DNA from: JAGQTE01 sp964648005 | Lineage (GTDB): Bacteria; Actinomycetota; Acidimicrobiia; Acidimicrobiales; Acidimicrobilacustridaceae | Direction of reading: 5' to 3' | NCBI GenBank assembly: GCA_964648005.1 | Contig: CAZYKR010000031.1 | Location: 1 to 23,322, forward strand | DNA: 23,322 bases | Shown: positions 8,954 to 15,812 of the stretch, piece by piece | How positions within the stretch are numbered: the first letter of the stretch is position 1 | Layout: each line of letters opens with the position of its first letter | The notes under the pieces: model-generated | What the model saw: the letters and a program-made list of their open reading frames with translations, nothing else | The model's database searches: none | What the model was told of the DNA's origin: nothing | Position numbers and translations under genes: made by a program

Positions 8954-9514
8954 ATGACCGACGCCGACGGCGGGGAACCGACCGAGCATCCGGGGACCGA
9001 ACCCGTCCCGCCGACGCCGGTGCCCCCGACGCCCGTCCCGCCCACCCCGGTCGCGCCGACGGCACCCGGTCCCGACTCCGTCGACGCCGCCCAGCCGACG
9101 TCCTCGCCAGCGGTCGCGGCCACGGTCACACCTCCCCCGGTGGACGCCCTGTCGTCTCGCCCAGCCGCCGATCCCGAAGGGCGCGACGACTGGCCCGCCA
9201 AGGCCGCCGACAGCATCGTCGACCTGGTCGACTCGGTGCGCGAGGTCACCACCGGCCGGGCGCTCACCCTCGCCACGGCGCTGGTCTACGGCATCGTGCT
9301 CGCCGGCGCCGCCATCGCCGCGGGAATCCTGCTGGTCATCGTGGGGTTCCGCATCAACGAGCGGGCCTACGCCCTGATCGCCGAAGGCGTCTTCGACATG
9401 CCCGACCCACAACCGATGTGGGCCGTGTACGTCACGTGGGGCGTGATCTGCCTGCTCGTCGGTCTCGTGCTGTGGCGCAAGCGCCCCAAGCTCGACCCGC
9501 CGACCCAGCGCTGA
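8954..9514 (+). CDS. Small membrane protein, unknown function, proline-rich N-terminus
   Basis: A 186-residue protein I do not recognise. Residues 1-80 are disordered and acidic/proline-rich, with three VPPTP repeats followed by VAPTA (18-36). An amphipathic stretch (80-100, DSIVDLVDSVREVTTGRALT) leads into a first membrane helix (about 104-131, rich in Ala/Ile/Leu) and a second (about 155-174) followed by a basic RKRPK end. The long proline-rich N-terminus and the basic tail after helix 2 both fit the inside, giving an N-in/C-in hairpin. It lies between the anti-sigma gene and trxB, with its own probable promoter, and ends 33 bases before trxB. The order suggests a possible link with the sigma or thioredoxin genes, but nothing in the protein shows it. 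Confidence 0.75.
   Translation: MTDADGGEPTEHPGTEPVPPTPVPPTPVPPTPVAPTAPGPDSVDAAQPTSSPAVAATVTPPPVDALSSRPAADPEGRDDWPAKAADSIVDLVDSVREVTTGRALTLATALVYGIVLAGAAIAAGILLVIVGFRINERAYALIAEGVFDMPDPQPMWAVYVTWGVICLLVGLVLWRKRPKLDPPTQR
9005..9064 (+). repeat. Four imperfect 15-base repeats (VPPTP units)
   Basis: Units at 9005-9019, 9020-9034, 9035-9049 and a weaker one at 9050-9064 encode VPPTP, VPPTP, VPPTP and VAPTA. They lie inside the membrane protein gene and probably vary in number between strains. Confidence 0.7.
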
Positions 9515-9547
9515 GCGCGCCACCCATCCCCAGGAGCGGAATCCCTC

Positions 9548-10516
9548 ATGAGCGACGACGTGCGCAACGTCATCATCATCGGCTCGGGCCCGGCGGGCCT
9601 GACCGCCGGCATCTACACGGCACGCGCCAACCTGGCGCCGCTGATCATCGAGGGCGAGCCGTCCTCGACGTCGGACCAGCCCGGAGGCCAGCTGATGCTG
9701 ACCACCGAGGTCGAGAACTTCCCTGGGTTCCCCGACGGCGTCATGGGGCCGGACCTCATGGGGAACTTCCGGGACCAGGCCCTGCGCTTCGGTGCCGACA
9801 TCGTCACCGAGAAGGTGTCGAAGGTCGACCTCTCGCAGCGACCCTTCCGGGTGTGGGTCGGCGACCCGAACGCCGCCGAGCCGACGTACCGGGCCAAGGC
9901 GGTCATCGTGTCGACGGGTGCCCGCTCGCTGATGCTCGGCCTGGAGGCGGAGCAGCGCCTGCTCGGCCACGGCGTCTCGACGTGTGCCACGTGCGACGGG
10001 TTCTTCTTCCGCGACCAGGACATCGTGGTCGTGGGCGGCGGTGACTCGGCGCTGGAGGAGGCCATGTTCCTCACGCGCTTCGCCCGGACCGTCACCCTGG
10101 TGCACCGCCGCGACGAGCTGCGCGCCAGCAAGATCATGCAGGACCGCGCCCGCGCCAACGACAAAATCGTGTTCCGCTGGAACAGCGTCGTCGAGGAGGT
10201 CCTCGGGGACACCACTGTGACGGGCGTCGTCGTGCGCGACGTCCACACCGACGCCACGGAGACGCTCGACGTCACCGGCTTGTTCGTCGCCATCGGCCAC
10301 CGACCCAACACCGACCTCTTCGGCGGCCAGCTGGACATGGACGACGCCGGCTACCTGGTCACGGCGCCCGATCGCAGCCTCACCAACATCGAGGGCGTCT
10401 TCGCCTGCGGGGACGTCCAGGACCACACCTACCGCCAGGCCATCACGGCCGCCGGTTCGGGCTGCATGGCCGCCATCGACGCCGAACGATGGCTCGAGGC
10501 CACGGGCGAGGCCTGA
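9548..10516 (+). CDS. trxB: Thioredoxin reductase (NADPH)
   Basis: A 322-residue flavoprotein that passes electrons from NADPH through FAD to thioredoxin. Seen: FAD-binding GSGPAGLTAGIYTARA (12-27), the redox-active pair C146 and C149 in CATCDGFFF, the NADPH-binding VVGGGDSALEEAMFL, HRRDELRASKIM for the NADP phosphate, and the C-terminal FAD motif FACGDVQD. The length matches low-molecular-weight bacterial enzymes. AGGAG (9532-9536) lies 11 bases before the ATG. A promoter-like box in the gap before trxA suggests the thioredoxin gene can also be expressed alone. Its physiological partner is very probably the TrxA encoded next. Confidence 0.97.
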   Translation: MSDDVRNVIIIGSGPAGLTAGIYTARANLAPLIIEGEPSSTSDQPGGQLMLTTEVENFPGFPDGVMGPDLMGNFRDQALRFGADIVTEKVSKVDLSQRPFRVWVGDPNAAEPTYRAKAVIVSTGARSLMLGLEAEQRLLGHGVSTCATCDGFFFRDQDIVVVGGGDSALEEAMFLTRFARTVTLVHRRDELRASKIMQDRARANDKIVFRWNSVVEEVLGDTTVTGVVVRDVHTDATETLDVTGLFVAIGHRPNTDLFGGQLDMDDAGYLVTAPDRSLTNIEGVFACGDVQDHTYRQAITAAGSGCMAAIDAERWLEATGEA

Positions 10517-10528
10517 CGCACCGTGCGC

Positions 10529-10534
10529 TAGCGT
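10529..10534 (+). promoter_or_regulatory. -10 box before trxA
   Basis: GCTAGCGT right after the trxB stop contains TAGCGT. The expected start near 10541 gives a leader of about 90 bases to the trxA ATG, with AGGAG at 10621-10625. No clear -35 box. Confidence 0.4.
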
Positions 10535-10552
10535 GACCCGGAATCCCCGGGG

Positions 10553-10574
10553 CCCTGCGCGTGTTGTTGCAGGG
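10553..10574 (+). other. Hairpin in the trxA leader
   Basis: CCCTGC (10553-10558) pairs with GCAGGG (10569-10574) around a 10-base loop containing GTTGTT. It would be near the 5' end of a transcript started at about 10541. It could be a stability or control element, or a weak trxB terminator; there is no T-run. Further along, CCGGTCGG is repeated directly (10596-10603, 10604-10611). Confidence 0.35.
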
Positions 10575-10630
10575 GCTGGATGCATCCGACACGTGCCGGT
10601 CGGCCGGTCGGATCGATCACAGGAGCAGCC

Positions 10631-10957
10631 ATGTCCGAGAACCTCGTCACCCTGACCGACGCCACCTTCGACGAAGAGGTCGGCGGAGCCGGCACGCCGC
10701 TGCTGGTCGACTTCTGGGCCGAGTGGTGCGGGCCGTGCAAGAAGGTCGCTCCCATTCTCGACGAAATCGCCGGCGAGCACCCCGGCAAGATCACCATCGC
10801 CAAGCTCAACGTCGACGAGAACCCCGACATCGCCCGGCGGTTCGGCGTATTGAGCATCCCGACCATGATCCTGTTCAAGGACGGCCAAGAAGCGTCCCGG
10901 ATCGTCGGCGCCAAGGGCAAGCACCAGCTCCTCCAGGAGCTGGCAGCCTTCATCTGA
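10631..10957 (+). CDS. trxA: Thioredoxin
   Basis: A 108-residue thioredoxin, the general disulfide reductant of the cytoplasm. The active site WCGPC is at 32-36 (C33, C36), preceded by LLVDFWAE; the cis-proline lies in SIPTMILFKDG. Length and motifs are fully typical. The ATG at 10631 is preceded by AGGAG (10621-10625) at 5 bases. The frame is open further upstream, but the leader there is not thioredoxin-like. The cwlM-like gene follows 14 bases after the stop, so both are probably on one transcript. In M. tuberculosis the gene at this place is trxC. Confidence 0.97.
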   Translation: MSENLVTLTDATFDEEVGGAGTPLLVDFWAEWCGPCKKVAPILDEIAGEHPGKITIAKLNVDENPDIARRFGVLSIPTMILFKDGQEASRIVGAKGKHQLLQELAAFI

Positions 10958-10971
10958 CGGCGTCCACCACC

Positions 10972-11964
10972 GTGTCGAGCGAGGTCAACGGCCTGCCCCT
11001 CGAGCGCGGGGCGGCCGGTGAGGCCGTCCGCGACCTGCAGCACCGCCTGATCTCGCGCGGCCACGCCGTCGATCCCGCAGAGCTCGGGGTCTACGCCACC
11101 TCGACCGAAGCCGCCGTCTCCGCCTTCCAGCAGGCGTGCGGCCTCCGCCCCAACGGGCGGTGCGACGACGCCACGTGGTCATCGCTCGTCGAAGCCGGCT
11201 ATCGGCTGGGCGATCGGCTCCTCTACCTGCGGACGCCGATGCAGCGCGGCGACGACGTGGCACAGCTGCAGCGGCGGCTCGGCTCGCTCGGCTTCGACGC
11301 CGGCCGGGTGGATGGCATCTTCGGTCCCGACACCGAGCGCGCCGTGCGGGAATTCCAGCGAAACGCCGGATTGGCCGCCGACGGCATCTTCGGTCCGGAC
11401 ACCGACCGCGCCTTCGGTCGGCTCGGCAACCGGGTGGAGCAGGACGTCATGGTCGCCGGCGTCCGGGAGCGACAACGCCTCCGCGACCGTCCCGACACCT
11501 TGGCGGGCCACCGGGTGGCGGTGGGCGAGCCCGGCGGCCTCGGCGCGCTGGCTCGCGCCGTCCGTCACCGCCTCGCGGCCCACGGCGCCGAGGTGGTCGT
11601 GCTGACCCATGCCACCTCGTCAGGACTCGCGGCCGAGGCCAACGCCTTCGGTGCCGACGTGTACCTGGGCCTGGGCATCGACGACCAGAGCGACGGCTGC
11701 GTGGCCTACTACCGCACCGAAGGCTTCGAGAGCCTCGGAGGACACGGGCTGGCGGACGCCGTCGTCGCCGAGCTCTCCGATGCGCTCGACGCTCCCATGG
11801 CTGCACCCATGGGTCTTCGGCTGCCGATCCTGCGTGAGACGCGCATGCCCGCCGTCGTGTGCCTCCTCGGTTCGGCCGAGGAGGCGGTGGTCCGCGCCGA
11901 CGAGATCGCCGACGGACTGAGTCGGGCGCTCGACCGGTGGGTGCAACAGCCCCGCATGCCCTGA
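10972..11964 (+). CDS. cwlM: CwlM-like protein: two peptidoglycan-binding domains and a degenerate amidase domain
   Basis: A 330-residue protein. Residues 10-73 and 83-150 are peptidoglycan-binding type 1 domains (VRDLQHRLISRG; VAQLQRRLGSLGF), the second with the repeated DGIFGPDT at 114-121 and 137-144. Residues 180-325 follow the amidase_3 fold (VAVGEPGG, then YLGLGIDD, then LRETRMPAVVCLLG), but the zinc residues of active N-acetylmuramoyl-L-alanine amidases are missing: VGEPGG stands where DPGHGG is usual, and GLGID where S-hydrophobic-HAN is usual. No signal peptide is present, so it acts inside the cell. In M. tuberculosis the cytoplasmic CwlM stimulates MurA, the first peptidoglycan enzyme, when phosphorylated by PknB; the same role is inferred here. 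The GTG at 10972 fits the domain start. No Shine-Dalgarno is obvious apart from weak purines inside trxA. Confidence 0.88.
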   Translation: MSSEVNGLPLERGAAGEAVRDLQHRLISRGHAVDPAELGVYATSTEAAVSAFQQACGLRPNGRCDDATWSSLVEAGYRLGDRLLYLRTPMQRGDDVAQLQRRLGSLGFDAGRVDGIFGPDTERAVREFQRNAGLAADGIFGPDTDRAFGRLGNRVEQDVMVAGVRERQRLRDRPDTLAGHRVAVGEPGGLGALARAVRHRLAAHGAEVVVLTHATSSGLAAEANAFGADVYLGLGIDDQSDGCVAYYRTEGFESLGGHGLADAVVAELSDALDAPMAAPMGLRLPILRETRMPAVVCLLGSAEEAVVRADEIADGLSRALDRWVQQPRMP

Positions 11965-11972
11965 CGCCTCCG

Positions 11973-12002
11973 TCATCCACATATCCACAGGAACAATCCA
12001 CA
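11973..12002 (+). other. Three DnaA-box-like 9-mers (ATCCACA core) after cwlM
   Basis: TCATCCACA (11973-11981), ATATCCACA (11981-11989) and CAATCCACA (11994-12002) all share the core ATCCACA in the same orientation; the first two differ from TTATCCACA by one base. They open the convergent gap between the cwlM-like gene and parB. Confidence 0.5.
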
Positions 12003-12148
12003 GTGGTCGAGGCTTTGTCCCCACGTAGCGGGTGCGGCCCTGACCTGGACCTTTGCTACAGGGTCCTCGTTCCGGGCCGAATCGAACCCTGGGTACCCAC
12101 AAGCTCAACCCGAGGTCGAGTGTGTCGGGAGGCACAGCGAACCAACCC

Positions 12149-12181
12149 TTAACCACAGGTTCGCGCACACGTTGTGGAAAA
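12149..12181 (+). other. Two opposed DnaA-box-like 9-mers after parB
   Basis: TTAACCACA (12149-12157) and TGTGGAAAA (12173-12181; TTTTCCACA on the other strand) each differ from TTATCCACA by one base and face each other. Between these and the three boxes at 11973-12002 lies a palindrome TGGGTACCCA (12090-12099). No gene or RNA could be recognised in 11965-12201. Confidence 0.5.
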
Positions 12182-12201
12182 CGAGCGATGTCAGATTGCG
12201 A

Positions 12202-13095
12202 TCAGGTGTCGACCGCAACCTCACCGTCGGCGTCACCGGCGATCCCCTGCTCCAGGACCCCGAAGATCCGGCCCAGATCATCGAGGTCGGCGAACTCCAC
12301 CACCAAGCGGCTGCGCTTGGCCCCGAGCTCCACGTGCACCCTGGTGTCCAAGGCCTCCTCGAGGCGTGTCTCCACTTCGAGCACCGCTGCTGGACGCGGT
12401 CGCTCGATGGTTCGGCGCGGGGTCGATGTCGAGCCGTCGAGCACCTTGCGCACCTGTGCTTCGGTCTGCCGCACGGTCCATCGCTGGCCGGCACATCGGA
12501 CCGCCAGCCGCTGCTGGTCTGCGGGATCGGGCAGGCCGAGCAAGGCCCGACCGTGACCGGCGCTGATCGACCCGTCCACCAGGAGTTGTTGCACCGGTGG
12601 CGGCAACTGGAGCAGGCGAATCGTGTTGGCGATCGCCGGTCGGCTCTTGCCGACCCGGTCAGCGACCTGGTCCTGCGTCAGATCGAACTCGGAGATCAAC
12701 AGCTCGTATGCCGCCGCCTCTTCCAGCGGATTCAGATCCTCGCGGTGCAGGTTCTCCACCAAGGCCTGCTCCAGGGAGTCCTGGTCCTCGATCTCGCGCA
12801 CCAGTGCCGGGATGCGCTCGAGGCCGGCACGCTGGGCCGCCCGCCACCGTCGTTCGCCGGCGATCAGCTCGTACCCGTCGTCACGGGGCCGTACCAGGAT
12901 GGGCTGAAGCACGCCGAGCTGGGCGATCGAGCCCGCCAGGCCGTCGATGCTGTCGTCGGCGAACTCGACGCGGGGCTGATAGTGGTTCGGCCGGATCTGG
13001 TCGACCGGGAGCTCCTGGAGCTCGACGCCGTCGGGCTCGCGCACCGTCGGGATCAAGGCCTCGATGCCTTTGCCAAGTCCGCTACGACGCGCCAC
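12202..13095 (-). CDS. parB: Chromosome partitioning protein ParB (parS-binding CTPase)
   Basis: A 297-residue ParB. The family binds parS, slides along DNA as a CTP-dependent clamp and loads SMC at the origin. Seen: N-terminal RRSGLGKGIEALIP, the ParB/Srx domain with GERRWRAAQRAG (80-91) and ENLHREDLNPLEEA (114-127; the arginine-containing CTP/DNA motif), the helix-turn-helix LTQDQVADRVGKSRPAIANT (139-158) that reads parS, and a C-terminal dimer domain. The GTG at 13095 has GGAGG (13102-13106 on this strand) at about 6 bases and overlaps the end of parA by 14 bases, so translation is coupled. Two parS sites lie just upstream of parA. The transcript runs toward the DnaA-box gap. Confidence 0.96.
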   Translation of the reverse strand: MARRSGLGKGIEALIPTVREPDGVELQELPVDQIRPNHYQPRVEFADDSIDGLAGSIAQLGVLQPILVRPRDDGYELIAGERRWRAAQRAGLERIPALVREIEDQDSLEQALVENLHREDLNPLEEAAAYELLISEFDLTQDQVADRVGKSRPAIANTIRLLQLPPPVQQLLVDGSISAGHGRALLGLPDPADQQRLAVRCAGQRWTVRQTEAQVRKVLDGSTSTPRRTIERPRPAAVLEVETRLEEALDTRVHVELGAKRSRLVVEFADLDDLGRIFGVLEQGIAGDADGEVAVDT

Positions 13096-13978
13096 GGCGC
13101 ACCTCCTGTGCCAGTGCCCGGTAGGCGATCGCCCCTCGGGACGTCGGATCGAACACACTGATGGGCTGCCCGAAACTCGGCGCCTCCGAGAGGCGCACCG
13201 TTCGTGGGATGACGGTACGGCAGACGAGATCACCGAAGTGCCGCCGCACCTCGTCGGCGACCTGGGCCGACAGGTTCGTGCGCGCGTCGTACATGACGAG
13301 CACCAGCGCGCTGATGTGCAGCGGTCGGTTGAGCGACCGCTTGACCAGCTCCACGTTCTTGAGCAGCTGTCCGAGTCCCTCGAGGGCGTAGTACTCGCAT
13401 TGGATGGGCACCAGGACCTCATCGGCCCCGGTCAGCGCGTTGACCGTCAGCAGACCGAGACTGGGTGGACAGTCGATCAGCACCACGTCGACCTCACGGT
13501 CGAGGTCCGCCAGCGCCGATCGGAGCCGGTTCTCCCGACTGAACGCCGGGACCAGCTCGATCTCGGCCCCCGCCAGATCGAGTGACGCCGGCGCTACCCA
13601 CAGATTGTCCACAGGGGTGGACACCACAACGGCATCGAGCCCGGTGTCGCCGAGGAGCACGTCATACATGCTCCGTTCGAGCGAACGGACGTCGACACCC
13701 AGGCCGGTGCTGGCATTGCTCTGTGGATCAAGGTCGATCACCAGCACCCGCTGCCCCAGTTCGGCGAGGGCGGCGGCCAGATTGACGACGGTGGTGGTCT
13801 TGCCGACGCCGCCCTTCTGGTTGGCAACGGCGATCACCCGTCGGTTGACGGGCGATGCGGGGTGCGGGGTGCCGCTGGTGACCGCCTCGATCAGGGCGTG
13901 ATCGGGCGGGGGAGCAGCGGGGGCCAGGTCATCCGACACGGCATCATCGGTCGGCACGGCATCAGGGACGTCGGTCAC
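13082..13978 (-). CDS. parA: Chromosome partitioning ATPase ParA (Soj)
   Basis: A 298-residue Walker-type ATPase that binds DNA as an ATP dimer and is stimulated by ParB to move origins. The deviant Walker A KGGVGKTT (55-62) with the signature lysine is complete, followed by IDLDPQSNASTG (81-92) and the Walker B LIDCPPSLG. The first 45 residues (MTDVPDAVPTDDAVSDD) are an acidic, disordered extension of the kind often seen in actinobacterial ParA, where it may contact polar or cytoskeletal proteins. The GTG at 13978 has GGAAGGA about 7 bases upstream; a shorter start near residue 44 would lose only the extension. It overlaps parB. Two DnaA-box-like 9-mers lie inside the gene (13605-13613, 13722-13730). 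Confidence 0.96.
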   Translation of the reverse strand: MTDVPDAVPTDDAVSDDLAPAAPPPDHALIEAVTSGTPHPASPVNRRVIAVANQKGGVGKTTTVVNLAAALAELGQRVLVIDLDPQSNASTGLGVDVRSLERSMYDVLLGDTGLDAVVVSTPVDNLWVAPASLDLAGAEIELVPAFSRENRLRSALADLDREVDVVLIDCPPSLGLLTVNALTGADEVLVPIQCEYYALEGLGQLLKNVELVKRSLNRPLHISALVLVMYDARTNLSAQVADEVRRHFGDLVCRTVIPRTVRLSEAPSFGQPISVFDPTSRGAIAYRALAQEVRRGAS

Positions 13979-14065
13979 CCGCCCATCCTTCCGGTCCGCT
14001 CTCGGCGGGTCAAACCCGCAGCGGTGTACCTGCCCCTGGTTCAGTCCGACGGGGTCGTGGCGCGC

Positions 14066-14081
14066 TGTTTCACGTGAAACG
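14066..14081. other. parS: parS site 1
   Basis: TGTTTCACGTGAAACG matches the parS consensus TGTTTCACGTGAAACA at 15 of 16 positions. It lies between rsmG and parA and should be bound by ParB. Confidence 0.93.
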
Positions 14082-14103
14082 CGGCACCGTCGGCGCCTCC
14101 GGG

Positions 14104-14119
14104 TGTTTCACGTGAAACA
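14104..14119. other. parS: parS site 2 (perfect)
   Basis: TGTTTCACGTGAAACA is the perfect 16-base palindromic parS. It abuts the stop codon of rsmG (14120-14122) and is 38 bases from the first site centre to centre. Confidence 0.96.
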
Positions 14120-14734
14120 TCACCACAGCGGCCGCTTCGCCGGCCGGCCGTCTCGCCGCGGCCAACGCTCGTCCACCAGCGAGGCCGCCTGGAGCGTGCG
14201 GATGCCTGCGAGCTGGCCACGGTCGACCAGGCCCAGCATCGCCAGGCCATCGGCAGGCCAGCGTTCGGCTGGCGAGTCCTCCGGGGGTTCCGACACCAAG
14301 GCGACACCGCCGCGCGCCAGGAAGCCGCTGGCACACTCCGCCACGACGGCGGGGGGCCCGAAGGCACGGGCGACGACGGTATCGAAGGCGTGGCGGAAGG
14401 CATCCTGGTGGGCCAACACCTCGGCACGACCGTGCTCGACGGTGATCCGGCCGGTGAGCCCGAGCTCGCGGACCCACTGCTCGACGAAAGCGACGCGCCG
14501 CTCTGTGGCGTCGATCAACACGCCCTCGGCATCCGGCCACAGCAGGGCCAAGACCAGCCCGGGCATCCCTGGGCCGGTTCCGAGGTCGCAGAACCGCTCC
14601 GGCGGACCTCCTCGGGCCTGCGCGAAGGCTCGGGCGCGTCCGAGGTGCGCCTCGACCGAGCCCGATCCAGCGATGCCGGCACGGACGGCAGCAAACCACC
14701 AGCGTTCCAGGGCCGCGTGGCCATCGGGATCCAC
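14120..14734 (-). CDS. rsmG: 16S rRNA (guanine-N7) methyltransferase RsmG (GidB)
   Basis: A 204-residue S-adenosylmethionine-dependent methyltransferase that modifies G527 of 16S rRNA (E. coli numbering); loss gives low-level streptomycin resistance in several bacteria. The family's binding loop FCDLGTGPGMPGLVLAL is at 48-64, followed by LIDATERRVAFVEQWV (acidic strand 2 and helix) and VVARAFGP (the DPPY-equivalent region). Start: the GTG at 14734 lies 16 bases after the jag stop. A weaker start is possible, since no strong Shine-Dalgarno is visible. The stop touches parS site 2. It is part of the rpmH-to-parB minus-strand block. Confidence 0.94.
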   Translation of the reverse strand: MDPDGHAALERWWFAAVRAGIAGSGSVEAHLGRARAFAQARGGPPERFCDLGTGPGMPGLVLALLWPDAEGVLIDATERRVAFVEQWVRELGLTGRITVEHGRAEVLAHQDAFRHAFDTVVARAFGPPAVVAECASGFLARGGVALVSEPPEDSPAERWPADGLAMLGLVDRGQLAGIRTLQAASLVDERWPRRDGRPAKRPLW

Positions 14735-14750
14735 TGATGTCGGTGCCAGA

Positions 14751-15809
14751 TCAGTCCTCGGCGGGCAGGATCACCACACGGCGCCGGGGCTCTTCGCCCT
14801 CCGACGTCGTCGAGACGCCTTCGATGTCGTTGGCGGTGTCGTGCACGACCTTGCGGTCGGCGGGGTGCATCGGCTCGAGGGACTTCGCCACCCCAGTGGT
14901 GCGCACCTCGTCGGCGATCTGTCGCGTGAACCGCTCGAGGGCGTCGCGTCGCTTGCTCCGGTACCCCGACACGTCAAGGCGGATGCGACCCTGGTGGGTG
15001 CCGGGCAGCGTCCGTGACACGTAGGTCCTCGCCAACTCCTGGATGGCGTTGAGGGTCTGACCCTTCGGCCCGATCAGCAATCCGAGGTCGTCGCCGTCCA
15101 CCTGCAGCTCGACCATGTCCTCGTCGACCTCCTCGGTGCGGACGGTCCCCGTCGCCCCGAACTCGTCGAGCAGACCCTCCAGGAACTCCTTCGCGGCGGC
15201 GGCTTGCTCGGTTGCGCTCACGGTGGTCATGTCGGTGCCCTCCTCGGGTCGGTCACCGGCAGCGTCCGCCGGCGGGGTTCGGCCGTCGCGGGCGACGGCC
15301 TCTGCTTCGGGGCCCCGGGGGGCCCGGTCGATGGGTGACGGCGGCGCCTCGGTGTCGAGGTCGGCGCGAGTCTGGTCGAGATCCGGCACCGGCGCCCCAT
15401 CGGCGTCGGGCACCGTGTCCTGCGCGCGGTCGGCCTGCGATCGGGAGCCGCTTGCCCTGCCCTTGGCGGGCTTGCCGCCATTGGCGGGCTTGCCGTTCTT
15501 GCTGTTCTTGGTGCTCTTCGTGCTGCGGTCGTCCGCGCTGCGACCGCTCGACCCGCCTTGGCGGTTGCCGGGACGCCCGTTTCGGGACCGGTTGCGTCGA
15601 CCGCGTTCGCGTCGCTCGACCTTCGGCCGAGGCTGGCGAGGCGTGACCCGTGCCCGGACCTTCGCCTCGCGCCGGATGCGACCGAACAGGCCGGCGACCG
15701 GCTCGTCGATCACTTCGAACTCGGCCTCTTGCTCGTCCACGCCGAGCTCGTCGAGCGCCTTGTCCTTCGCCTCGTCGATCGTCTTGCCGGTGGTGACCAC
15801 CCACTCCAC
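14751..15809 (-). CDS. jag: Jag/KhpB RNA-binding protein (Jag-N, KH, R3H domains)
   Basis: A 352-residue RNA-binding protein of the KhpB/Jag family, which in Gram-positives is linked to cell elongation and small-RNA/mRNA control. Domains: Jag-N (3-50, VVTTGKTIDEAKDKALDELG), a 140-residue disordered linker (about 60-205) that is basic first (RRERGRRNRSRNGRPGN) and acidic later, a KH domain (about 210-285, with LGLLIGPKGQTLNAIQEL), and R3H (about 290-345, with LEPMHPADRKVVHD). The GTG at 15809 follows the yidC stop by 3 bases. Inside the gene, an ATG at 15230 (residue 194) has a strong GAGGAGGG at 7 bases and could yield a 159-residue KH-R3H form. A few actinobacterial homologues are short in this way, which makes both products plausible. 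Confidence 0.94.
   Translation of the reverse strand: MEWVVTTGKTIDEAKDKALDELGVDEQEAEFEVIDEPVAGLFGRIRREAKVRARVTPRQPRPKVERRERGRRNRSRNGRPGNRQGGSSGRSADDRSTKSTKNSKNGKPANGGKPAKGRASGSRSQADRAQDTVPDADGAPVPDLDQTRADLDTEAPPSPIDRAPRGPEAEAVARDGRTPPADAAGDRPEEGTDMTTVSATEQAAAAKEFLEGLLDEFGATGTVRTEEVDEDMVELQVDGDDLGLLIGPKGQTLNAIQELARTYVSRTLPGTHQGRIRLDVSGYRSKRRDALERFTRQIADEVRTTGVAKSLEPMHPADRKVVHDTANDIEGVSTTSEGEEPRRRVVILPAED
15228..15245 (-). promoter_or_regulatory. Internal ribosome binding site and ATG within jag
   Basis: On the minus strand GAGGAGGG (15245-15238) is followed after 7 bases by ATG (15230-15228), in frame with jag, exactly where the disordered linker ends and the KH domain begins. It is one of the best Shine-Dalgarno matches in the window. 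Confidence 0.55.
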
Positions 15810-15812
15810 GGG

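Noticed and set aside
9005..9064. CRISPR-like short repeats
   Set aside because: These are 15-base codon repeats without spacers, inside a protein gene.
12061..12099. T-loop-like GGTTCGATTC on the minus strand, suggesting a tRNA
   Set aside because: The flanking bases cannot form the T-stem, and no acceptor or anticodon stem is found.
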